From contig DASSKC010000161.1 of NCBI GenBank assembly GCA_035690885.1, positions 1 through 58,149 on the forward strand: a stretch of DNA of 58,149 nt, in the 5' to 3' direction. Shown here piece by piece: positions 48,661 through 58,149 of the stretch. How positions within the stretch are numbered: the first letter of the stretch is position 1; the number at the start of each line of letters is the position of its first letter. The DNA comes from Oleiagrimonas sp035690885 (lineage in GTDB: Bacteria; Pseudomonadota; Gammaproteobacteria; Xanthomonadales; Rhodanobacteraceae). Under the pieces are notes generated by a model. It was not told the DNA's origin, ran no database searches, and worked only from the letters and a program-made list of their open reading frames with translations. The translations under genes were made by a program, and so were the position numbers.

Positions 48661-49854
48661 ATGAGCAAAGATATTGTTCTCGCCTTTTCCGGCGGCCTCG
48701 ACACCAGCTTCTGCGTGCCTTATCTGCAAGAGCAGGGCTGGGCCGTGCATACCGTGTTCGGCGATACCGGCGGCGTGGACGACGAGGAACGCGCGTTCAT
48801 CGAAAACCGTGCGAAGGAACTGGGCGTGGCCAGCCATGTGACCGTCGATGGCGGTCCGGCCTTGTGGGCCGATTTCGTCAAGCCGTTCGTGTGGGCCGGC
48901 GAGGGCTACCAGAGCCAGTACCCGCTGCTGGTATCGGACCGTTACCTGATTGTCGATGCCTCGCTCAAGCGCGCCGCCGAACTGGGCACGCGCGCCATCG
49001 CCCACGGTTGCACCGGCATGGGCAACGACCAGGTGCGCTTCGACCTGACCGTGAAGTCCAGTGGCGACTACCAAATCGTCGCGCCGATCCGCGAAATCCA
49101 GAAGGAGCACACTGAAACGCGCGCTTACGAACAGGCCTACCTGGAGGAGCGTGGCTTCGGCGTGCGCGCCAAGCAGCAAAGCTACACCATCAACGAGAAC
49201 CTGCTCGGCGTGACCTTGTCCGGCGGCGAGATCGACCAGTGGCAGGCACCGGGCGAGGGCGCCCGCGCGTGGTGCAAGCCGCCTTCGGAATGGCCGTCCA
49301 AACCCCTGAGCGTGAAAGTTGGTTTCGAGAACGGCGAGGCGGTATCGTTGGATGACGAGTCGCTTCCCGGGCACAAGTTGCTGGCCAGGCTCAACACCTT
49401 GTTTGCCGCCTATGGCGTGGGTCGGGGGCTGTACACGGGTGACACCACGATCGGTCTGAAGGGCCGCATCGTGTACGAAGCGCCCGGCATGACGGTTTTG
49501 CTGGCCGCGCATCGTGCGCTGGAGGAAGCGGTGTTGAGCAAGGCGCAGAACCGTTTCAAGCCGACCGTCGCGCGACAGTGGGTCGAGCAGGTTTACGAAG
49601 GTTTCTTCCACGACCCGCTCAAGACTGATCTGGAAGCGTATCTCGCCTCCAGCCAGCGTTGCGTCAACGGCACCGTCACGCTCGAGACCCATGGTGGCAA
49701 CGTGCATGCAGTAGCCGTCGAGTCGCCGCACATTCTGCAGGCCGCTGGCGCCACTTACGCGCAGACCGCCGACTGGGGTGTGGCCGAGGCCGAGGGCTTT
49801 ATCAAGCTGTTCGGCATGAGCTCGACCTTGTGGGCCGAGGTCAATCGCGATTGA
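48661..49854 (+). CDS. argG: Argininosuccinate synthase
   Basis: Joins citrulline and aspartate with ATP to argininosuccinate. The 397-residue product has the PP-loop A-F-S-G-G-L-D-T-S-F near residue 8, the H-G-C-T-G-M-G-N-D-Q-V-R-F motif near residue 117 and D-T-T-I-G-L-K-G-R near residue 260. It is the Xanthomonas-type branch, which differs in its middle from E. coli ArgG. ATG 48661 follows CAGGA. It is followed by a 374-bp non-coding block that interrupts the operon before argE. Confidence 0.94.
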   Translation: MSKDIVLAFSGGLDTSFCVPYLQEQGWAVHTVFGDTGGVDDEERAFIENRAKELGVASHVTVDGGPALWADFVKPFVWAGEGYQSQYPLLVSDRYLIVDASLKRAAELGTRAIAHGCTGMGNDQVRFDLTVKSSGDYQIVAPIREIQKEHTETRAYEQAYLEERGFGVRAKQQSYTINENLLGVTLSGGEIDQWQAPGEGARAWCKPPSEWPSKPLSVKVGFENGEAVSLDDESLPGHKLLARLNTLFAAYGVGRGLYTGDTTIGLKGRIVYEAPGMTVLLAAHRALEEAVLSKAQNRFKPTVARQWVEQVYEGFFHDPLKTDLEAYLASSQRCVNGTVTLETHGGNVHAVAVESPHILQAAGATYAQTADWGVAEAEGFIKLFGMSSTLWAEVNRD

Positions 49855-50228
49855 TCCTTGCTTTCACTGGGTAGTAGACGTGGTTGGTGGGTGATGTCGA
49901 CATCCATGAAGTATTTCTCGGGATATGGTCATCGGAAAAGCTTTCGTGCTCCTTCGGAGCGCGAGTTCATTTGTCTTGCTTGCCCAAGAGAAACGAACCA
50001 AAGAGAAGGGCACCCCGACAGACGCGCCCTGCGGGTTCGCTCCCGGGTTCCGGGGGTTCGTCGACGGGCCATCCCTGGCCCGACGCCGAACTGGCCGACG
50101 TCCTGTCGGCCACCCTTGCGGGCCTTTTCCTCCACCCGTCCGCCGCGCCTGAAGGGGACCCAGTGGCGCGGTGCGCCACCCGCTTCGCGAACCATGGAAG
50201 TTCCGTACGTGTCCAGAGAGACAATCCG
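49855..50228. repeat. Repeat-like non-coding block between argG and argE
   Basis: The 374-bp gap contains a segment at about 49965-50015 (TTTGTCTTGCTTGCCCAAGA.. to ..GAGAAGGGCACCCCG), recalling a degenerate form of the large intergenic repeats of Xanthomonadaceae, where an AAGAAA-rich stretch is followed by GC-rich tandem words. Words such as CGGCCCG/GGGCCTT recur after it. The plus-frame stays open through it, but codon content differs from genes and no domain is visible. RBS GAGAGAC for argE lies at its end. Confidence 0.45.
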
Positions 50229-51358
50229 ATGAATTCATTGCTGCAATCCACCCTCGACCAACTGCGCGCCCTGGTGGCGCACGACACGCGCAATCCGCCG
50301 CGCGAAATCGACACCGACGGTATCTTCGCGCATGCGCGTGAGCAACTGCCCGATTTCGACATCACCATGACCGATCACGGTGCCGGAGCGGTGTCGATGC
50401 TGGCCGTGCGCGGCCAGCCGAAATACCTGTTCAACGTGCATCTGGACACGGTGCCGGCGGCACCGGCGTGGAGCCGCGATCCGTTCGAGCTGCATGTCGG
50501 CACCGACCGCGCCACCGCACTCGGCGCCTGCGACATCAAGGGTGCCGCCGCCGCCTTGCTTGCCGTCGCGCAAGCAACGGACGAACCGATGGCGTTGCTG
50601 TTCAGCAGCGACGAAGAAGCCAACGACACCCGCTGCATCAAGGCCTTCCTGAAAGCTCACCCCGCCACAGCCCCTCGTCCCTCGTCCCTCGTCCCTGCGT
50701 TTGAGGCTGTCATTGTGGCCGAGCCGACGCAAGGTCGCGCGGTGCTGGCCCATCGTGGCATCCAGTCCGTGCTGATGCGCTTTGGTGGCAAGGCCGGGCA
50801 TGCGTCCAAGGAGCAGTTGGCGGGCGATAGCGCGCTGCACCAAGCCATGCGTTGGGGCAATGCAGCGCTCGACTTCGTCGCCGCACAGAACAATGAAGAG
50901 TTCGGTGGTTTGACCGGTTTACGTTTCAATATCGGCCGCGTGGAAGGTGGCATCAAGGCCAATGTGATCGCGCCCGATGCCGAGCTGCGCTTCAACATGC
51001 GCCCGCTGCCGAGCATGGGGGCCGACGATTTGCTGGCCACGTTCAAGTCGCTGGCGATCATGCCGCCGGTCGAATTCACCGAAACCTTCCGTGGGCCGTC
51101 GTTGCCATCCGGTGATCCGTCGCGCGCCGACGAACGGCGCCAGCAGGCGCATGATCTTGCCGATTCGCTGGCCATTCCGGTCGGTCCGGCGGTGGATTTC
51201 TGGACCGAGGCGGCGCTGTTTTCCGCCGCCGGCTACACCACGTTCGTGTACGGTCCGGGCGACATCGCCCAGGCCCATGCCGCCGACGAATGGGTGGCGC
51301 TGGATCAATTGCAAAGTTACGTCGATACCATCCATCACATCGTCGCGAGCGGCCAGGC

Positions 51359-51362
<4 letters not shown>
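50229..51362 (+). CDS. argE: N-acetylcitrulline/acetylornithine deacetylase (M20 family)
   Basis: Zinc peptidase-fold deacetylase. With the acetylornithine carbamoyltransferase upstream, its substrate is most likely N-acetylcitrulline. The 377-residue product has the M20 motifs F-N-V-H-L-D-T-V-P near residue 66, L-G-A-C-D-I-K-G near residue 97, and F-S-S-D-E-E-A near residue 123 with the catalytic Glu pair. A heptanucleotide repeat (CCCTCGT, 3.5 copies, 50672-50696) sits in the coding region and encodes a short Pro/Ser-rich insert near residue 152. It overlaps argB by ATGA. Confidence 0.93.
50672..50696 (+). repeat. Heptanucleotide repeat inside argE
   Basis: CCCTCGT occurs three times in tandem (50672-50678, 50679-50685, 50686-50692) and continues with CCCT. 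The unit is seven bases, so gain or loss of one copy would shift the reading frame. Degenerate complementary heptamers occur in argC. Confidence 0.8.
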
Positions 51363-52686
<1,324 letters not shown>

Positions 52687-52690
<4 letters not shown>

Positions 52691-53289
52691 GCGAGTTTTT
52701 GCAAACGGTGACGCTGCAAGGCAAGCATGTGCGCCTGGAACCGTTATCGCGCGAGCATGCCGAAGGACTCAATGCCGCCGCGGCCGACGGCGAGCTGTGG
52801 AGCCTGTGGTACACCAGCGTGCCGGATCGCGCGCGCATGGATGACTGGATTGCCACGGCAATCCAGATGCGCGACAGCGGCACGCAGCAGGCTTTCGCGG
52901 TGCGTGATCTGGCCACCGGCGATGTTGTCGGCTCTACGCGTTACTGCAATATCGATGCGACCAATCGTCGACTGGAAATCGGCCACACCTGGTACGCGCG
53001 CCGCGTGCAGCGCAGCGCTGTCAACAGCGAGTGCAAAAGGTTGCTTTTGGCGAATGCGTTCGAGACGCTCGAGTGCGTGGCCGTCGAGTTTCGCACGCAC
53101 TGGCACAACCAGCGCTCGCGCGCGGCCATCATGCGTCTGGGCGCCAAACAGGACGGCGTCCTGCGCAATCATCGCATTCTGCCGGACGGCAGCTATCGCG
53201 ATACCGTGGTGTTCTCGATCATCGAATCGGAGTGGCCGGCGGTAAAACGCAGTCTGGATTTCAATTTGCAACGGAACCATCAAGCATGA
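52687..53289 (+). CDS. GNAT acetyltransferase (RimJ/RimL-like) of the arginine operon
   Basis: The 200-residue product has the RimL-type GNAT fold: L-E-P-L-S-R-E-H near residue 19, V-G-S-T-R-Y near residue 81, E-I-G-H-T-W-Y near residue 97, and N-Q-R-S-R-A-A-I-M-R-L-G-A-K near residue 140. Related genes sit at this position in Xanthomonas arg clusters. Its substrate is unknown; protein N-terminal or small-molecule acetylation are both possible. ATGA overlaps on both sides show it is part of the operon. Confidence 0.88.
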
Positions 53290-54299
53290 GCAATAGCAAA
53301 ACCATCGGCATCGTGGGCGCTCGCGGCCACACCGGGGCCGAACTGATTCGTTTGATTGCGGCACACCCGGCACTGGAGTTGGCATTCGTGTCTTCACGCG
53401 AGCTGGACGGCCAGCGCGTGTCTGATCATAGCGACGCGTACGACGGCGAGCTTTGCTACGAAGCGTTACCGCCGGAAGCCGTCGCGGCCAAGGCTGCCGA
53501 CATCGTCATTCTGGCCTTGCCCAACGGCAAATCCGAGCCGTTTGTCGATGCCGTGATGGCGGCCACGCCGGATGCCGTGATCGTTGATATTTCCGCCGAT
53601 CATCGCTTCGAAGAGGACTGGTACTACGGCTTGCCGGAGCTGACCCGCGACACATGGCGCGGCGAAAAGCGCGTGGCCAATCCGGGCTGTTACGCAACCG
53701 CGATGGAATTGTCCATTGCGCCGCTGAAGGATTTGCTGGCTGCACCGCCGGTGTGTTTCGGCGTGTCCGGCTATTCCGGTGCGGGCACCACGCCGTCGGA
53801 CAAGAACGATCCGGAAAAGCTGCGCGACAACCTGATGCCATACGCGCTGACCGGTCACGGTCACGAACGCGAGGCCAGCTTCCGTTTGGGCTTTCCGGTG
53901 GAGTTCATGCCGCACGTGGCGCCGCATTTTCGCGGCTTGACCGTCACCACCAATCTGTACCTGTCGCGTGGTTTGACACTGGATGAGGTGCAGCGCCGCT
54001 TCCATGCCGCCTACGACGATGAGCCCCTGGTCCACGTCACCGACGAGGCGCCGTGGGTCAGCCGGGTCGCGAATCGTCACCATGCCGCAGTGGGTGGTTT
54101 CACGTTGTCCCCCGACGGCAAGCGCCTGGTCGTGGTGGCTACGCTCGACAATCTGCTCAAGGGGGCGGCCACGCAAGCGATGCAGAATATCAACAAGGTG
54201 ATTGGCGTGGATGAATTTACTTCGATTCCGGTGGAAGAAGGGACGAGGGGCGAGGGGCCAGGGACGGATGGCAGTGTCGCTGCGGAGGACAAATCATGA
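53286..54299 (+). CDS. argC: N-acetyl-gamma-glutamyl-phosphate reductase
   Basis: NADPH-dependent reduction of N-acetylglutamyl phosphate to the semialdehyde. The 337-residue product has the nucleotide-binding G-I-V-G-A-R-G-H-T-G-A-E-L near residue 8, the catalytic Cys in V-A-N-P-G-C-Y-A-T-A near residue 135 and the later G-H-G-H-E-R-E motif near residue 192. The last 20 residues (E-E-G-T-R-G-E-G-P-G-T-D..) are encoded by four degenerate heptamers of type GGGRCSA and look like an addition. It overlaps argH by ATGA. Confidence 0.94.
   Translation: MSNSKTIGIVGARGHTGAELIRLIAAHPALELAFVSSRELDGQRVSDHSDAYDGELCYEALPPEAVAAKAADIVILALPNGKSEPFVDAVMAATPDAVIVDISADHRFEEDWYYGLPELTRDTWRGEKRVANPGCYATAMELSIAPLKDLLAAPPVCFGVSGYSGAGTTPSDKNDPEKLRDNLMPYALTGHGHEREASFRLGFPVEFMPHVAPHFRGLTVTTNLYLSRGLTLDEVQRRFHAAYDDEPLVHVTDEAPWVSRVANRHHAAVGGFTLSPDGKRLVVVATLDNLLKGAATQAMQNINKVIGVDEFTSIPVEEGTRGEGPGTDGSVAAEDKS
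54238..54266 (+). repeat. Degenerate heptamer repeat in the argC C-terminal tail
   Basis: GGGACGA, GGGGCGA, GGGGCCA and GGGACGG follow each other directly. They are related by reverse complement to the CCCTCGT repeat in argE and encode an acidic Gly-rich tail. Confidence 0.6.
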
Positions 54300-55585
54300 G
54301 TCAGCCGTTGTGGCAGAAAAAGGGTATTCGCATTGATCCGCGAATCATGCAGTTCACCGCCGGTGACGATGTGTTGCTGGATCGTGAATTCATTCTTTAT
54401 GACATTACCGCCAGCAAGGCGCACGTCGAAGGCCTGGCGCGCATCGACGTGGTCAGTGCCGAGGAAAAGGCGGCGTTGCTGCGTGAGCTGGATGCGCTGG
54501 CGGTGGATTTTCGCGACGGTGATTTCATTCTCGATGAGCAGTTCGAGGATTGTCATTCGGCCATCGAGGCGCGCCTGACCGAACGCCTGGGCGACACCGG
54601 TCGCCGCGTGCATACCGGGCGCTCGCGCAACGACCAGATCCTGGTGGCCATGCGCCTGTGGCTGAAAGATCAGCTGGCCGATCTGGCCGACACCTGCCGC
54701 GAGGTGGCCGAGGTGTGTCTGTCGCGCGCCGAGTCCGAAGCCTTGCCGATGCCGGGCTACACCCATCTGCAGCGCGCCGTGGTGTCATCCACGTCGATGT
54801 GGTTCGCCGGCTTTGCCGAGGGTTTCGTCGACAACGCCGTGCGCGCAAAGCAGACCCGCGACTGGATTGATTGCAATCCGCTGGGCAGTGCCGCCGGCTA
54901 CGGCGTCAATCTGCCGCTCGATCGTGATTACACCACGCAAGCGCTGGGTTTCGAGCGCATGCAGGTGAGCGCGACCTATGCGCAACTGTCACGCGGCAAA
55001 TTCGAACTGGCTGCGCTCGATGCACTGGCGTCGGCGGTGCTCGACCTGCGCCGGCTGGCCTGGGACTTGTCGCTGTTCACCACCGGCGAGTTCGGTTTCG
55101 TCACGCTGCCGCCCGAGTACACGACCGGCAGTTCGATCATGCCCAACAAGCGCAATCCGGACGTGATCGAATTGCTGCGTGCCAGTTACGCGAGTGTGGC
55201 CGCAGCGCGTGTGGAGATCGAACAGTTGCTGTCGCTGCCGTCGGGCTATCAGCGCGACCTGCAGCCGAGCAAGGGCTCGTTGTGGCATGGTTTTTCGCGC
55301 GGCATGCAAGCCTTGTCGCTGCTGCCGGACCTGCTCGCGCGTTTCGAGTGGAATGCCGCCGCGATGCGCGAGTCGATCGAGCCGGCGATGTACGCCACCG
55401 ACGTGGCCATCGAGCAAGCAGCCGCGGGCGTGCCATTCCGCGACGCTTACCGTGCGGCGGCGGAAACCGCGGCCTCGGCGGGCACCGGTCGCGACCCCGA
55501 ACAAAGCCTGAAGGCACGCACATCACCGGGCGCTGCGGGGCAACCGCGGCTTGAAATGCTGCGTGACCGCCTCAAACACTTATAA
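54296..55585 (+). CDS. argH: Argininosuccinate lyase
   Basis: Cleaves argininosuccinate to arginine and fumarate. The 429-residue product belongs to the fumarase/aspartase superfamily: V-H-T-G-R-S-R-N-D-Q near residue 105, T-H-L-Q-R-A near residue 160 and the signature G-S-S-I-M-P-N-K-R-N-P-D near residue 280 with the catalytic Ser. It completes the arginine pathway genes of the operon (argF', argG, argE, argBA, argC, argH; carAB and argD are not in the window). It is shorter than E. coli ArgH (457). 29 bp separate it from proB. Confidence 0.95.
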   Translation: MSQPLWQKKGIRIDPRIMQFTAGDDVLLDREFILYDITASKAHVEGLARIDVVSAEEKAALLRELDALAVDFRDGDFILDEQFEDCHSAIEARLTERLGDTGRRVHTGRSRNDQILVAMRLWLKDQLADLADTCREVAEVCLSRAESEALPMPGYTHLQRAVVSSTSMWFAGFAEGFVDNAVRAKQTRDWIDCNPLGSAAGYGVNLPLDRDYTTQALGFERMQVSATYAQLSRGKFELAALDALASAVLDLRRLAWDLSLFTTGEFGFVTLPPEYTTGSSIMPNKRNPDVIELLRASYASVAAARVEIEQLLSLPSGYQRDLQPSKGSLWHGFSRGMQALSLLPDLLARFEWNAAAMRESIEPAMYATDVAIEQAAAGVPFRDAYRAAAETAASAGTGRDPEQSLKARTSPGAAGQPRLEMLRDRLKHL

Positions 55586-55614
55586 GTTAACTCGTCGAGT
55601 CTTTCGGGAGATCC

Positions 55615-56788
55615 ATGATTTCAGAGCGCACGTTTCGCGAACAACCGATTCCATCATGGCAGCGCGCCGTGCTGAAGGTGGGAAGCAGCCTGTTGGCCGG
55701 CGAAAGCGGCGAGCTGAGTACACAGAACGTGCTGGGCCTGGCCCAGTTCATTGCTTCCAGCCACGCAGAAGGGCGCGAGATCATTTTGGTGTCGTCCGGT
55801 GCCGTCACGGCCGGACGCATGTTGCTGGCCAGTCACGGCGATGTCGATGCCAGCCACGCGGCGCGTCAGGCCATGGCGGCATTGGGTCAGACCCAGACCA
55901 TTGCCCTGTGGCAGCGGCTGTTCGACCGTCCGCTCGCACAGGTCCTGTTGACCCATGACGACATGCGCAACCGGCGCCGCTACCTGAATGCGCGCGCCAC
56001 CTTGCAGGAGCTTCTGCAGCACGAGGTGCTGCCGGTGGTCAACGAAAACGACACCGTGGCGGTGGACGAGCTGACCCTCGGCGACAACGACAATCTCGCC
56101 GCCATCGTGGCCGCCCTGGTCGATGCCGACCTGTTGCTGATTGCCACCGACATCGACGGTCTGTATTCGGCCAATCCGCGCAGTGACCCCGACGCCCGCC
56201 CGATCGACGAGGTCATCGAGCTGACGCCCGAGGTGATGGCCATGGCCGGCGCCGCCGGCAGCTCGCACGGGACCGGCGGCATGCGCACCAAGCTGGAGGC
56301 GGCACAAAAGGCCGCCGGAGCCGGTATCGACACCATTCTTTTCAATGGCCGCAATGCCGACATCGCACGCCTGCTTTCGCACGGCAAGGTGCGTGGGACC
56401 CGCTTGCGCAGTACCTCGTCCAAATTGCAGGCGCGCAAATACTGGCTGCGTCACATGCCGGCCGTACCCGGATGCATCCGGGTCGACGCCGGTGCCGCGC
56501 GGGCCCTGGGCGTAGGCGGCGCATCGCTGCTGCCGACCGGCGTGGTCGGTGCCGAGGGCGAGTTCCAGCGCGGTGACATGGTGGAAATCGTCAATGCCGA
56601 CGATTCGCTGTGCATCGCCCGCGGCATCACCCAATACGGTGCGGCCGAAGTCAATATCATCCATGGTTGCCACACCAGCGAGATCGAGAGTCGTCTGGGC
56701 TACAGCTACGGCGATTCGGTCGTGCATCGCGATGACCTCGCCACCGTTGGTGGCAGCCACGACACCCATGCCGAAGGAGACCAGGCCC

Positions 56789-56796
<8 letters not shown>
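55615..56796 (+). CDS. proB: Glutamate 5-kinase with C-terminal PUA domain
   Basis: First step of proline synthesis. The 393-residue product has an amino-acid kinase domain (V-L-K-V-G-S-S-L-L near residue 20, V-S-S-G-A-V near residue 60, V-N-E-N-D-T-V near residue 141, G-T-G-G-M-R-T-K-L near residue 220) and a PUA domain from about residue 285. It is proline-sensitive by family. ATG 55615 is preceded by GGGAGA. The stop overlaps proA by 8 bp. Confidence 0.95.
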
Positions 56797-58060
<1,264 letters not shown>

Positions 58061-58069
58061 AGCTGACTC

Positions 58070-58149
58070 TGTAGGGAATCTCGAACAATACGCATTGTAG
58101 GAGCGGCGGCAGCCGCGATGGGGCGGCCCGCACAATGATTGCCTTGCGG
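58070..58149. repeat. Partial intergenic repeat at the window edge
   Basis: TGTAGGGAATCTCGAACAAT (58070 on) matches the TGTAGGGAACCTCGAATAAC at 4268-4287, and GTAGGAGCGGCGGCAGCCGC at 58097 matches arms of the 4479-4550 palindrome. The element is cut by the window end. Confidence 0.6.

Noticed and set aside
49884..50228. N-terminal extension of argE into the argG-argE gap
   Set aside because: The frame is open for 115 codons, but codon usage and composition there are unlike argE and the M20 fold starts at ATG 50229.

Overview
The window looks like a chromosomal segment of a high-GC gammaproteobacterium of the Xanthomonadales, most likely the Rhodanobacteraceae (Rhodanobacter, Dyella or a relative). 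The best evidence is the arginine cluster at the right end. It has an N-acetylornithine-type carbamoyltransferase, a fused N-acetylglutamate kinase/synthase, a GNAT gene between argB and argC, and proBA directly after argH, all as in Xanthomonas. The gcvR/bcp next to dapA/bamC arrangement, the Lys/Ala-rich DksA and the Xanthomonadales-style intergenic palindromes agree. The assignment is from gene content only.

Layout. 1-4180: POT peptide transporter, GDCCVxC protein, BON-domain periplasmic protein, nitroreductase. 4181-8907: intergenic repeats, then minus-strand ilvE, lpxH, a cyclophilin and a BepA-like protease. 8908-12896: a 168-bp imperfect palindrome, glutaredoxin, NAD-type isocitrate dehydrogenase, an LtaS-like sulfatase-fold membrane enzyme. 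12902-18108: aspartyl protease/PDZ protein, a DUF2975-regulator pair behind a perfect palindrome, an AhpD-like protein, an AspH/LpxO hydroxylase, and thiD flanked by two related palindromes. 18306-25222: phoH, bcp, gcvR, dapA, bamC, fdxA directly behind tRNA-Glu, pcnB, folK, yidD. 25372-28548: a DksA variant and an arsenic operon (arsR, acr3, arsH).

28560-43961 is the most distinctive region. A GH19 chitinase lipoprotein, an SMP-30-type lactonase-like lipoprotein, a KDG-kinase-like PfkB kinase, a D-threonine-aldolase/D-serine-dehydratase-fold enzyme, an IclR regulator, a D-aminoacylase-family deacetylase, RidA, a sodium:solute symporter, a TonB-dependent receptor, NagX and a GH20 hexosaminidase lie together. 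Gene by gene this reads as D-amino-acid catabolism beside chitin genes. Read as one system it fits an oxidative chitin/GlcNAc route: N-acetylglucosaminate is taken up, deacetylated, deaminated to 2-keto-3-deoxygluconate with RidA help, and phosphorylated into the Entner-Doudoroff pathway. A shared sequence motif lies upstream of the IclR/deacetylase divergon and upstream of the receptor.

44051-46559: sufE, cysS and a small exported protein. 46560-58060: the arginine/proline operon. A strong intrinsic terminator sits 42 nt before the first arg start codon, with no room for a promoter after it. Before it are a short ORF with clustered Arg codons and segments that could form mutually exclusive hairpins, so this is a candidate leader-peptide attenuator. 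The operon also carries a PaiB-like gene, an OsmC-like fragment, a 374-bp repeat-like insertion and heptanucleotide repeats inside argE and argC. One tRNA gene, no rRNA, no CRISPR array and no transposase were seen.
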